IMG/VR virus record: IMGVR_UViG_3300007735_000495
Coordinates: 1 to 22,654 of that record
Strand: one strand, 5' to 3'
Length of the DNA stretch: 22,654 nucleotides
DNA from: a virus
The position numbers and the translations under genes were made by a program. Shown in pieces: positions 14,633-20,541 of this stretch. Below the pieces are notes generated by a model, which worked only from the letters and a program-made list of their open reading frames with translations, ran no database searches and was not told the origin of the DNA. Position 1 is the first letter of the stretch; each line of letters begins with the position of its first letter.

Positions 14633-15468
14633 TGATTAAAACATCGGTAAATACAGGTGTGATGTCTGGCGATTGCGTTGGAATCAATCGAGGTGTACTT
14701 ATTTGCAAAAATATTTACAACCGTTATTCCGACTTGAACGCAAAGCAATTTATGTATGCAACGGGCATCAGCAACAATCAAATCAAAGATGCTATTTACC
14801 GCTTGTGTATAGACCTAAAAATGGCGGGTATATTTGACAAATGCACTGCTATATTCCCATTCGTAGGTGGCACGGCATCGGCTCACGCTATTAACCTCAT
14901 CAACCCTACATTAAACGGTTCATTTGTTGGTGGTATGACACACTCATTGAACGGCATACAAGGTAACGGAACTAACGCATACATGAACACAGGTGTGCTT
15001 GGTTCAACATTGCCACAAGACAACAATCATTTATCATTGTATATTCGTACAAACGCACAGGACACAAACGCATACGATATGGGAACGGCAGTATCAGGAA
15101 CAAGGGTGTTGGGTTTCCGCTCACGTAAGGGTGATGATAATATTGATGCGTACAACAATAACCTTGTTATTATGAATGGTTTGAATACGATTAGCCAACG
15201 TTTGCAGTTGTATCAACGTACTGCATCAAACGCAAGCGCATACTACCGTGACAACATACTTATCAACTCATCAAGTGCAGCATCAAACGGCACAAGTGCA
15301 TTCAATATTTTTATTTGCACAACAAACGTAAGCGGTACACCACAGGCATCGTACACTACAAGGCAATACGCATACGCATCAATGGGGCAATCGTTCACAA
15401 CGCAAGAACGAACTGATTACAATACTATTATAAACAATTTGCAAACAACACTCGGGCGCAATGTTTAA
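14632..15468 (+). CDS. Fibre tip or receptor-binding-type protein (LamG-like beta sandwich)
   Basis: 278 residues from the GTG at 14632; the ATG at 14659 is an alternative start. The N-terminal 70 residues are helical (NAKQFMYATGISNNQIKDAI, YRLCIDLKMAGIFDKCTAIF). The rest is a beta sandwich: HAINLINPTLNGSFVGGMTH, SLNGIQGNGTNAYMNTGVLG and NNHLSLYIRTNAQDTNAYDM are like concanavalin/LamG-type modules of phage receptor-binding proteins. The end QSFTTQERTDYNTIINNLQT is a short helix common in this class. Its position behind the fibre makes a host-recognition role likely. The 3' end overlaps the next gene by eight bases. Confidence 0.6.
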   Translation: MIKTSVNTGVMSGDCVGINRGVLICKNIYNRYSDLNAKQFMYATGISNNQIKDAIYRLCIDLKMAGIFDKCTAIFPFVGGTASAHAINLINPTLNGSFVGGMTHSLNGIQGNGTNAYMNTGVLGSTLPQDNNHLSLYIRTNAQDTNAYDMGTAVSGTRVLGFRSRKGDDNIDAYNNNLVIMNGLNTISQRLQLYQRTASNASAYYRDNILINSSSAASNGTSAFNIFICTTNVSGTPQASYTTRQYAYASMGQSFTTQERTDYNTIINNLQTTLGRNV

Positions 15469-15709
15469 ATTAGCCGAAATATCACGTGAGCAGCATACCG
15501 AGTACGTTGCGTTGTTAACCGAAAAAGAAAAAGATGCGTTAATCGGTCAATTGTATATGCCCGATAGTTATTTTAACCCGGTACAAGATGCCGATTTGAA
15601 TTGGTTTATATCAGTTGAAGAAATCGACCAATGTATAAATGAAGAATTTATGTGGGTTCAAGACCTGCCATTAATACCATACAATCCTAAATTAGAGAAA
15701 TTAATATGA
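15461..15709 (+). CDS. Small acidic protein downstream of the fibre genes, function unknown
   Basis: 82 residues, starting MFKLAEISREQHTEYVALLT. It is acidic, with Trp-containing segments (DADLNWFISVEEIDQCINEE, FMWVQDLPLIPYNPKLEKLI). There are no membrane segments. Genes of this size after fibre genes are often fibre chaperones or small attachment proteins, but I see no specific motif. It overlaps both neighbours (eight bases upstream and ATGA downstream). Confidence 0.6.
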   Translation: MFKLAEISREQHTEYVALLTEKEKDALIGQLYMPDSYFNPVQDADLNWFISVEEIDQCINEEFMWVQDLPLIPYNPKLEKLI

Positions 15710-15969
15710 ACCAAGAAATAAACGAAGCACACAACACTATTACTGACTTTTTTGGCGGCACTATTTTAGGTGCAATACTGCAAGTAATCATCGGCGCTAC
15801 TACGCTATTTGTAGAATTGTACACAAGCGGAGTTGATATGGATGAGTTCACCAAATGGGCTATCAAAATCGGTTCGTTAGTGGTGGTTATACTCGGTATC
15901 GTTAACGGTTGGTTGGCTTACAAGCGCAACAAGATTGAGTTGGAACGGTTAAAAAATTCGAGCAAATAG
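15706..15969 (+). CDS. Holin-like membrane protein
   Basis: 87 residues with two hydrophobic segments, about 19-39 (GTILGAILQVIIGATTLFVE) and 52-70 (IKIGSLVVVILGIVNGWLAY), and a charged C-terminus (KRNKIELERLKNSSK). Size, topology and position just before the lysis genes fit a class II-type holin. Other small two-helix proteins at 16033 and 16816 compete for that role. Ends with TAG. A promoter candidate follows it. Confidence 0.55.
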   Translation: MNQEINEAHNTITDFFGGTILGAILQVIIGATTLFVELYTSGVDMDEFTKWAIKIGSLVVVILGIVNGWLAYKRNKIELERLKNSSK

Positions 15970-15977
15970 CGGTTAGG

Positions 15978-16008
15978 TTTGCGAGATTGAAATTAATTAC
16001 TATATTTG
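15978..16008 (+). promoter_or_regulatory. Bacteroidota-type promoter of the lysis operon
   Basis: TTTG at 15978-15981, a 19-base spacer and TATATTTG at 16001-16008, an exact TAnnTTTG box. The gene at 16033 follows with leader AACTAAAACCTATTACCT. Confidence 0.7.
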
Positions 16009-16032
16009 CGGCTGAACTAAAACCTATTACCT

Positions 16033-16251
16033 ATGAGCCGAAATCAAAAAAAATTATTTCAAACGACCGTGTTCGCGGTCATTTCAGTTGTGATGAACGT
16101 TGCCGTATTATCCGACATTAACAACATTGCGTTAGAGATTATTACAATGGAAAGCCGAGTGCTACAAGCATTCGTGTGCCTATGTTTAAGCAGCGTTATT
16201 GCAACGCTTCCAATTACATTGTTCACTTGGTATAATTCGATTAAGGAATGA
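16033..16251 (+). CDS. Small two-helix membrane protein (lysis region)
   Basis: 72 residues. Positive N-terminus (MSRNQKKLF), hydrophobic helix at about 9-27 (TVFAVISVVMNVAVLSDIN) and a second one at about 45-66 (AFVCLCLSSVIATLPITLFT), ending WYNSIKE. No lipobox. It may be a holin, antiholin or other lysis membrane protein. It is the first gene after the strongest promoter of the region and overlaps the endolysin start (ATGA), so the two are translated together. Confidence 0.6.
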   Translation: MSRNQKKLFQTTVFAVISVVMNVAVLSDINNIALEIITMESRVLQAFVCLCLSSVIATLPITLFTWYNSIKE

Positions 16252-16643
16252 AACCATTTGAAAGCAGAGATTTAAAGGACTTGCACCCGATATTAGCGGA
16301 TGCCTACCTCAAAGCCGAAGCCGTGTTTAACGCACAAAACGGTGATGTGAACGTGATAAGAACTTGCACGTATAGAAACAATGCAATGCAACAAGTTTAT
16401 TTCAATAAAAGACCGAAAATAACCAACGCAAGACCGGGCGAAAGTCCGCATAATTATAACCCCTCATTTGCGTTCGATATAGCGTTCGTAAGGAACAGGC
16501 AGTTAGATTGGTCACCGAAATATTTTAAAGCGTTTGCAGAGATAATAAAAGGCATCAATTCGGATATTGTATGGGGTGGTGATTGGGTGCGGTTCAAGGA
16601 TGCACCACATTTTGAACTTAAAAATTGGAGGGCAAAAATATGA
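16248..16643 (+). CDS. M15-family peptidase, phage endolysin
   Basis: 131 residues. The zinc site is visible: SPHNYNPSFAFDIAF carries the SxHxxxxAxD pattern with His68 and Asp77, and DAPHFEL carries His121 with Asp118 as likely catalytic acid. This is the M15C/VanY-like L-Ala-D-Glu or D-Ala-D-Ala-type peptidase fold that cuts the peptide cross-links of peptidoglycan. Length fits single-domain phage endolysins. There is no signal peptide, so export needs a holin. It overlaps its upstream neighbour (ATGA) and the next gene (ATGA). Confidence 0.9.
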   Translation: MKPFESRDLKDLHPILADAYLKAEAVFNAQNGDVNVIRTCTYRNNAMQQVYFNKRPKITNARPGESPHNYNPSFAFDIAFVRNRQLDWSPKYFKAFAEIIKGINSDIVWGGDWVRFKDAPHFELKNWRAKI

Positions 16644-16819
16644 TTAAAGGCAAAAGATACAACTATTCGGGCAAGGTCATTACCTACTTGCGATTGATTA
16701 ACATACCCATTGGCGGTAAATTGATGCCCCACATGGAGTTCGCAGCCGAAAGCGGGAACAAGTTTACAATGACTATTAAAGAGTTTGAACGGTTGAAGTT
16801 AGAGGAGGTTGTCGAATGA
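16640..16819 (+). CDS. Small protein of unknown function in the lysis operon
   Basis: 59 residues from the ATG at 16640, which overlaps the endolysin stop and follows a Shine-Dalgarno-like GGAGGG (16627-16632) at a spacing of seven bases. An ATG at 16625 would add five residues but lacks this. Sequence: MIKGKRYNYSGKVITYLRLI, then PIGGKLMPHMEFAAESGN and a charged end (KEFERLKLEEVVE). It looks like a small beta fold that may bind a nucleic acid or protein. No family is recognised. Confidence 0.6.
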   Translation: MIKGKRYNYSGKVITYLRLINIPIGGKLMPHMEFAAESGNKFTMTIKEFERLKLEEVVE

Positions 16820-17073
16820 AAATACTCCAATCATTCAAAAACATCAAGGGCAACTACTCGGCTCGGAAACTATCGGCATTCGTAGCCGTTGCGACATCAA
16901 TATACATCACGGCTCGACTTATCCCCGAAGCATCACAAATCGATGCGCTTTATGCGTGGCTTATATTCGCTGCGGTGTGTATGGGTATCGTTACCGTTGA
17001 GCAGATAGTCAATTTACGAAGCGGTCCAACGCAACCAAAAATAGACCGCAGAGAGGAGGGCGCAGGATGTTAG
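16816..17073 (+). CDS. Small membrane protein, holin-like
   Basis: 85 residues. Two hydrophobic segments, about 21-36 (SAFVAVATSIYITARLI) and 44-65 (ALYAWLIFAAVCMGIVTVEQ), are followed by a charged cytoplasmic tail (LRSGPTQPKIDRREEGAGC). It is preceded by a strong AGGAGG at 16803-16808, seven bases before the ATG, which is unusual for this host group. It overlaps its neighbours at both ends. A holin or other lysis accessory is likely from topology and position. Confidence 0.6.
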   Translation: MKILQSFKNIKGNYSARKLSAFVAVATSIYITARLIPEASQIDALYAWLIFAAVCMGIVTVEQIVNLRSGPTQPKIDRREEGAGC

Positions 17074-17489
17074 TGTGCAATCCTCGAATAATGACCTTTA
17101 AGTTTACCGTTCCCGACTTGCAGCCAAGTGAGGGCATTCAAAAAATTGCAGGTTTCAGCAGAGGTCATCATCACATCAATTCAGTTCGCATAGGCATCAA
17201 CCGAAGTGAAGATACAAGCAGTTGCCGATTGTTCCTCTATACCTACCTTAACGGCAAGCAGATTAGCAAGTATATCTGTGAGGTGCAAGTGGGCGAAGTG
17301 TGCCACGTAACGCTAAAAATGAGCCGTTACGAGTACTATTGCATCGTGAATGAAGTAGCGCAAGGGTTCACGTTCCCGAGCCGTAGAACGTTGCCGATTG
17401 GCTATACATTAGGGTCGTATGCGGAACAAGACCATACCGGTGTGCGAATGCCGTTCAAAGTTGATGTTAAAAATATTATTGTAGTATAA
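17067..17489 (+). CDS. Unknown beta-rich protein in the lysis operon
   Basis: 140 residues from the ATG at 17067, which follows AGGAGG (17054-17059) by seven bases; an alternative start is ATG 17091. The sequence suggests a beta fold (MTFKFTVPDLQPSEGIQKIA, SSCRLFLYTYLNGKQISKYI, CEVQVGEVCHVTLKMSRYEY, and CIVNEVAQGF). Four of its cysteines might pair. There is no clear signal peptide or membrane helix and no catalytic motif. It could be a carbohydrate-binding or virion-associated protein; this is not determined by the sequence. Confidence 0.55.
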   Translation: MLVCNPRIMTFKFTVPDLQPSEGIQKIAGFSRGHHHINSVRIGINRSEDTSSCRLFLYTYLNGKQISKYICEVQVGEVCHVTLKMSRYEYYCIVNEVAQGFTFPSRRTLPIGYTLGSYAEQDHTGVRMPFKVDVKNIIVV

Positions 17490-17725
17490 TGGTAAAAAGT
17501 CCACAAATATTAATAGAAGCGTGTCAGTTTTTTTTGGCGAACAACGATTTAAAAATTTGCAAAACTGAATTTGGCCATAAACAAATTTATCTAAATGGCA
17601 ATAGAATTTTCCAAAAAGAACTTGGAAGTATTATTTTTGCATACTGCGAAATTCGTAGGCCTTTTAAAAAGAAATGGTCAACACTTGCAAAAGATTTATG
17701 TAAGCAATCACTTTCAATGGTATGA
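17489..17725 (+). CDS. Small basic protein of unknown function
   Basis: 78 residues, starting MVKSPQILIEACQFFLANND. Positively charged, with FGHKQIYLNGNRIFQKELGS and RPFKKKWSTLAKDL. Chosen over the overlapping frame at 17595-17813 because its ATG shares a base with the upstream TAA (TAATG) and its TGA overlaps the spanin-like ATG (ATGA), so the chain of coupled genes passes through it. No family recognised. Confidence 0.55.
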   Translation: MVKSPQILIEACQFFLANNDLKICKTEFGHKQIYLNGNRIFQKELGSIIFAYCEIRRPFKKKWSTLAKDLCKQSLSMV

Positions 17726-18162
17726 GAATTTACCTGCAATTAGCCGCCTTGTTGTTAGTGTTAATAGCAATGACATACCGAACGTGCCACAGAACGAATG
17801 TAGAGCCGTTTAATGTAGGCCACAACATCGATAGCTTGCTGACACAAACCGAAGTGTTGCGAGAACGTGCAAGAATAGCGGAAAATAAAAGCCGTGAGCG
17901 TGATACGATATACGTTACCAGAGTGAAGTATATTAGGACAATTGCCCCTGCGGAGTGTGATACGTTTATTCAACTTGTGGCTGCCGAGTGTGACACGATT
18001 GTGCAAATCAAAGAGGTCGAGATTGCGGTTAAAGATAGCGTTATAGTGGCTGACTCAACGCTGATTGTAACGCAAGCCAAAGAGATACGCAAACAACGCA
18101 GACACAAGCGTTTGGCGGTGTTTGGTGTAATTATTTTAGGAGTGTTGTCGGTAATCAAATAA
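17722..18162 (+). CDS. Rz-like inner-membrane spanin candidate
   Basis: 146 residues. An N-terminal membrane anchor (MRIYLQLAALLLVLIAMTY) is followed by a long charged, coiled-coil-prone segment (SLLTQTEVLRERARIAENKS, RERDTIYVTRV). A repeat AECDTFIQLV / AECDTIVQI lies at about residues 77-98, and a second hydrophobic stretch near the end is AVFGVIILGVLSVIK. The anchor plus coiled coil plus lysis-operon position fits an i-spanin. The extra C-terminal hydrophobic segment is unusual and could instead make it a small membrane-tethered protein. I see no separate outer-membrane lipoprotein gene nested within it. Confidence 0.5.
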   Translation: MRIYLQLAALLLVLIAMTYRTCHRTNVEPFNVGHNIDSLLTQTEVLRERARIAENKSRERDTIYVTRVKYIRTIAPAECDTFIQLVAAECDTIVQIKEVEIAVKDSVIVADSTLIVTQAKEIRKQRRHKRLAVFGVIILGVLSVIK

Positions 18163-18174
18163 TTTGTATATTTG
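18145..18174 (+). promoter_or_regulatory. Promoter candidate for the small RNA
   Basis: TTG at 18145-18147 (inside the 3' end of the preceding gene), 19 bases, then TATATTTG at 18167-18174. The box is an exact match to TAnnTTTG. Confidence 0.6.
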
Positions 18175-18180
18175 CACATC

Positions 18181-18242
18181 GTTTTCATAGGGCGGTGTTT
18201 GTTCATAGTTAGCGCAGTTCAGTAATGGGCTGCGTTTTTTTT
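18181..18242 (+). ncRNA. Predicted small RNA of about 60 nt (promoter-to-terminator unit)
   Basis: An exact -7 box (18167-18174) is followed about seven bases later by the expected start at 18181, and an intrinsic terminator begins only 32 bases further on. No reading frame with a start codon fits between. A second promoter at 18252-18282 serves the downstream genes, so this unit looks independent. It may be a small regulatory RNA or decoy. A leader attenuator is the alternative. The start position is inferred from the box, not measured. Confidence 0.4.
18213..18242 (+). terminator. Intrinsic terminator with GNRA tetraloop
   Basis: CGCAGTTCA (18213-18221) pairs with TGGGCTGCG (18226-18234), including two G-U pairs, closed by GTAA (18222-18225), and is followed by eight T (18235-18242). 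Confidence 0.85.
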
Positions 18243-18251
18243 GTTAAAATA

Positions 18252-18282
18252 TTTGCAAATTAAAATATTATGTTGATATTTG
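18252..18282 (+). promoter_or_regulatory. Promoter candidate of the accessory operon
   Basis: TTTG at 18252-18255, 19 bases, then GATATTTG at 18275-18282, one base off TAnnTTTG. It is directly upstream of the small genes and the cassette array, and the cassettes themselves show no promoters, so this may drive them. Confidence 0.5.
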
Positions 18283-18313
18283 CGCCACTATAACAAACTA
18301 AAACTAATTAACT

Positions 18314-18397
18314 ATGGCATCAATCCTACTTGTAATCTTCACAACTGCCACGCTCACTTGGGCGGCAACTTCACAACGTAATAATTCTAAACGCTAA
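18314..18397 (+). CDS. 27-residue hydrophobic peptide
   Basis: ATG 18314 to TAA 18395-18397 encodes 27 residues, MASILLVIFTTATLTWAATS then QRNNSKR. A single hydrophobic segment is followed by a short basic tail, which suggests one membrane span. It follows the promoter by 32 bases and precedes the next gene by four bases, so translation is plausible. It lies below usual gene-caller length cutoffs. Confidence 0.5.
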   Translation: MASILLVIFTTATLTWAATSQRNNSKR

Positions 18398-18401
18398 ACC
18401 T

Positions 18402-18623
18402 ATGACAACACAAGAAAAATTCGACCTAATCCCGGCACATTATCTGCCGAAGTTTATCAATGATGATAAAACATTAATTTGTATATCAACACCGCATTAC
18501 GTTGGTATAGATATTCAAAAAGCAACGATAAAAAATTATCAAGGTTCAGTTGAAATTTGCATTGATAACACATCATTGCAATTAAGCAAAATAATGAACT
18601 CCGTAACTATCAACATCCTATGA
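18402..18623 (+). CDS. Small phage protein of unknown function
   Basis: 73 residues, starting MTTQEKFDLIPAHYLPKFIN. Preceded by AAACCT directly before the ATG, a start context shared by several genes here. No motif beyond an alternating beta-type C-terminus (GSVEICIDNTSLQLSKIMNS). Its TGA overlaps the next ATG (ATGA). Confidence 0.6.
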   Translation: MTTQEKFDLIPAHYLPKFINDDKTLICISTPHYVGIDIQKATIKNYQGSVEICIDNTSLQLSKIMNSVTINIL

Positions 18624-18793
18624 AACGACCACACTCCGACAGAAATCAAGGGCGCAAGTTAGAACCAAAAGCCGTGCGTATTCGCATACCCGAAATGTAC
18701 CGTGACCACATCCGAGCCGAGATAAAACGGCTCAAAGCTACTGCCGAATACAAGGCGGTGGTGAAGCGGATTAATGATGAGGATGGGGATTGA
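18620..18793 (+). CDS. Small basic protein, possibly DNA-binding
   Basis: 57 residues, MKRPHSDRNQGRKLEPKAVR, then IRIPEMYRDHIRAEIKRLKA and an acidic end RINDEDGD. A basic N-terminal arm, one short strand (VRIRIP) and two helices are reminiscent of ribbon-helix-helix proteins, as for the gene at 3164-3343, but helix spacing is atypical. It starts in an ATGA overlap with the previous gene. The TGA overlaps the first base of the leftmost attC-like element region, so it is the last ordinary gene before the cassette array. Confidence 0.5.
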   Translation: MKRPHSDRNQGRKLEPKAVRIRIPEMYRDHIRAEIKRLKATAEYKAVVKRINDEDGD

Positions 18794-18794
18794 G

Positions 18795-18867
18795 TAACGG
18801 TTTGCAGATACACGCTGTGAGCGTTGGATTGAGGGAGGGAAAATAGCGTGTATGTGCTGTTATACGC
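18795..18867 (+). repeat. attC-like site A
   Basis: TAAC (18795-18798) ... GCAGATACACGCT (18804-18816) ... AGCGTGTATGTGC (18845-18857) ... GTTATACGC (18859-18867). The arms match at 12 of 13 positions as reverse complements. TAAC and GTTA lie outside the arms with unequal spacing, giving extrahelical bases as in integron attC sites. TAAC to GTTA spans 68 bases. The GTTATACGC core is the exact reverse complement of GCGTATAAC in site B. Confidence 0.75.
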
Positions 18868-18899
18868 TGCCTTTATTACTAATTTTAAAAACAAAAAAT

Positions 18900-19118
18900 A
18901 TGAACGCAAAAGAAAAAGCAAAAGATTTATTTTCAACTTTCAGATATGCACTATCTCACAAAGATGCTCCATTAGGAATGTATAAGGATAATATGGCTAT
19001 TCAATGTGCTTTGATGGCAGTTGAAGAAATACTAAACCATCATTCACAAGAACAGGGATTGTATAGAATTGATACATACTATTGGCAACAAGTCAAGTCG
19101 GAGTTGCAGTCTTTGTAA
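18900..19118 (+). CDS. Small conserved Bacteroidota protein carried by cassette 1
   Basis: 72 residues from the ATG at 18900, starting MNAKEKAKDLFSTFRYALSH and ending YYWQQVKSELQSL. The pattern KEKAKDL...F ... QCALMAVEEIL ... YWQ.VK.EL belongs to a small protein family I recognise as widespread in Bacteroidota genomes and phages, without known function. The frame is open upstream to ATG 18852, which would run through the GTT core of site A. The A-rich leader AAAAACAAAAAAT directly before 18900 favours the shorter start. It occupies almost all of the space between GTTATACGC and GCGTATAAC. Confidence 0.75.
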   Translation: MNAKEKAKDLFSTFRYALSHKDAPLGMYKDNMAIQCALMAVEEILNHHSQEQGLYRIDTYYWQQVKSELQSL

Positions 19119-19122
19119 GGTT

Positions 19123-19317
19123 GCGTATAACGGTTTGCGGCTTTGCGTGGTTTAATTTAAAAATGATAAAATATATGAACAGAGAAAAATTAATAAAACA
19201 ACTATTTGTTGGAAAAGTTTCCGAAATAATTGGAACTGAAAAAACAACGGAACTACTAAAAGAAGCTACTATTGCTATTGACGAGATGCTTAAATCACGC
19301 AAAGCCGATGTTAGTAG
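19123..19317 (+). repeat. attC-like site B
   Basis: GCGTATAAC (19123-19131) on the left, GTTAGTAG (19310-19317) on the right. Inside, CGGCTTTGCGTGGTTTAA (19138-19155) and TTAAATCACGCAAAGCCG (19290-19307) are reverse complements at 17 of 18 positions. TAAC to GTTA is 186 bases, long for an attC. The space between the arms contains the start codon and first part of the gene at 19175. Confidence 0.7.
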
Positions 19318-19408
19318 TCAGGTTTGCGAAATCGGAATTACTGAACATAACAAAGGAATATTTCATTTAGGACAATGCCCAAAATGTTATAGTAATAAGG
19401 TTCTTTGA
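19175..19408 (+). CDS. Hybrid frame from site B into cassette 2
   Basis: 77 residues from ATG 19175 (ATG 19163 is an alternative). Residues 1-45 (MNREKLIKQLFVGKVSEIIG, a helical charged region) are encoded between the arms of site B, that is, by DNA belonging to cassette 1. From about residue 46 (GTT core, read as the Val of ADVSSQ) the frame enters cassette 2, ending EIGITEHNKGIFHLGQCPKC then YSNKVL. The CPKC motif is half of a zinc-ribbon-like site. Cassette 2 has no start codon of its own in this frame, so expression depends on the attC-borne start. Whether the fusion is a functional protein is unknown. Confidence 0.5.
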   Translation: MNREKLIKQLFVGKVSEIIGTEKTTELLKEATIAIDEMLKSRKADVSSQVCEIGITEHNKGIFHLGQCPKCYSNKVL

Positions 19409-19417
19409 GCAAACTTG

Positions 19418-19545
19418 CTACTAACGTTATTGGGCTTGGCGAAGTGGCTGAACCCGAAGCTAAATAGAATTACTAAACTTTAAAATTAAAAACGAATGAT
19501 TGATAGAATTACTGAACAGCCATTTTGCCAAACCCGTGTTATGCG
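19418..19545 (+). repeat. attC-like site C
   Basis: CTACTAAC (19418-19425) and GTTATGCG (19538-19545) bound the site; TAAC to GTTA is 120 bases, in the range of known long attC sites. Arms at 19432-19453 and 19514-19535 match as reverse complements at 17 of 22 positions. TAGAATTACT is also directly repeated at 19465-19474 and 19504-19513. Confidence 0.7.
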
Positions 19546-20221
19546 TAGTGTTTTGGTTAATGCTAATTGCCTTGAATATTTACCTACATTAGAAAGTAAA
19601 AGTGTAGATTTTGTATGTATTGACCCTCCTTATGAATTAGATAATCACGGAGGAGGACAAAGCAAAGAAATGAAAAGACAATTAAATGATTTGCACATTG
19701 ATTTTATAAGCAAAGGTTTTGATGTTGAAAATGTATTTACTGAAATTGAAAGAGTAAGTAAGGTTATGAATATGGTTTGTTTTTGTTCAAATAAGCAAGT
19801 TTCTAAAATTATGAATTATTGGGAACAAAAAAAGTATTCAGTTACCTTGCTTGTTTGGGATAAACCAAATCCTATTCCTTTTGGGAACGGAAAGCATATA
19901 AGCAATTTAGAATTTATGGTTTATGTTCGAGGAAAAGGAGCTACTTTTAATAATTTAGGGGTTAATGAACAAAAGAAAACATTTAACTATCCAAGCCCAA
20001 GTAGTTCAAAAAGATTGCACCCAACAGAAAAGCCCGTTGAATTACTTGAAAGATTGATTAAATTACACACAAAAGAAGATGATATTGTGTTAGATTGCTT
20101 TGCGGGTAGTTTTTCAACTGCTGATGCTTGTAAGCGTTTAAATCGTAAATGTATAGCAATAGAATTAGAAAAAGAATATTACGATAAAGGCGTAAATCGT
20201 TTGAGTGGTTCGCTGTTCTAA
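19496..20221 (+). CDS. DNA adenine/cytosine N-methyltransferase (N6/N4, beta-type order) of cassette 3
   Basis: 241 residues from ATG 19496, or 226 from ATG 19541. The conserved blocks are CIDPPYEL (motif IV, residues 43-46 DPPY), HPTEKPVELLERLI, and near the end DCFAGSFSTADACKRL (motif I region; the usual FxGSGTT is FAGSFST here), then CIAIELEKEYY. Motif IV before motif I is the beta-class order of N6-adenine or N4-cytosine enzymes. ATG 19541 lies inside the GTT core of site C and gives MRSVLVNANCLEYLPTLESK, a normal N-terminus. The longer start would add 15 residues from the site. No restriction enzyme gene is next to it, so it looks like an orphan modification enzyme, perhaps protecting phage DNA. 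It is AT-richer than the virion genes, consistent with acquisition. Confidence 0.85.
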   Translation: MIDRITEQPFCQTRVMRSVLVNANCLEYLPTLESKSVDFVCIDPPYELDNHGGGQSKEMKRQLNDLHIDFISKGFDVENVFTEIERVSKVMNMVCFCSNKQVSKIMNYWEQKKYSVTLLVWDKPNPIPFGNGKHISNLEFMVYVRGKGATFNNLGVNEQKKTFNYPSPSSSKRLHPTEKPVELLERLIKLHTKEDDIVLDCFAGSFSTADACKRLNRKCIAIELEKEYYDKGVNRLSGSLF

Positions 20222-20224
20222 CAT

Positions 20225-20362
20225 TACGCATAACGGCATTCAGCTACCCGACAGGGCAGGATTAAATAGCACAAACTTTCAAAATAGCAATACAGATGAA
20301 AATAGCAGAAATGTTCAATAAACTACTGAACCCTGCCTTGCGGGTAGGTGATGTTAGCACTC
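20225..20362 (+). repeat. attC-like site D
   Basis: TACGCATAAC (20225-20234) on the left, exact reverse complement of GTTATGCGTA in site C. GTTAGCACTC (20353-20362) on the right. Arms CTACCCG (20244-20250) with CGGGTAG (20341-20347) and GGCAGG (20255-20260) with CCTGCC (20332-20337). TAAC to GTTA spans 126 bases. A start codon (20296) lies between the arms. Confidence 0.75.
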
Positions 20363-20541
20363 GTTTTTCTCGTGTAAATTACGATAAAAGGCGTTTGCCA
20401 TCACTTTACTTCACACAGGATTATTCAGTTAAAAACCAAGTGTTATTTCTCAGGGGAGAAGAATATACGCCTTATATGTTCAATTATGAACGAATGATTG
20501 ATTTGATGAATGAAGGCGTATTGTCCGAAAATGAGTGCTAA
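20296..20541 (+). CDS. Small protein, cassette 4 (start codon lies inside site D)
   Basis: 81 residues. The first 19 residues (MKIAEMFNKLLNPALRVGD) are encoded by site D, with GTT read as Val20. From residue 21 on (STRFSRVNYDKRRLPSLYFT, then QDYSVKNQVLFLRGEEYTPY) the protein belongs to cassette 4. The body looks like a compact, basic, folded domain but has no motif I recognise. Like the gene at 19175, cassette 4 has no early in-frame start of its own. The stop TAA lies within the AAC core GTGCTAAC of site E. Confidence 0.55.
   Translation: MKIAEMFNKLLNPALRVGDVSTRFSRVNYDKRRLPSLYFTQDYSVKNQVLFLRGEEYTPYMFNYERMIDLMNEGVLSENEC

Noticed and set aside
14218-14781. 187-codon minus-strand reading frame
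   Set aside because: It is opposite to two good virion genes, has no promoter or leader, and consists of low-complexity Thr/Val/Ala stretches typical of a shadow frame.
16809-17000. 63-codon frame overlapping the holin-like gene
   Set aside because: It is in another phase of a gene with a strong Shine-Dalgarno sequence and clear membrane segments; it starts with GTG and lacks coupling.
4195-17073. General reassignment of TAG to glutamine
   Set aside because: TAG ends at least six genes at positions where the downstream gene's start overlaps or follows immediately (for example 10649-10651 and 17071-17073), so it works as a stop here.
17595-17813. Plus-strand reading frame in another phase across 17489-17725 and the spanin-like gene
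   Set aside because: The chain of overlapping stops and starts runs through 17489-17725 and 17722-18162; this frame has no such coupling and would overlap both.
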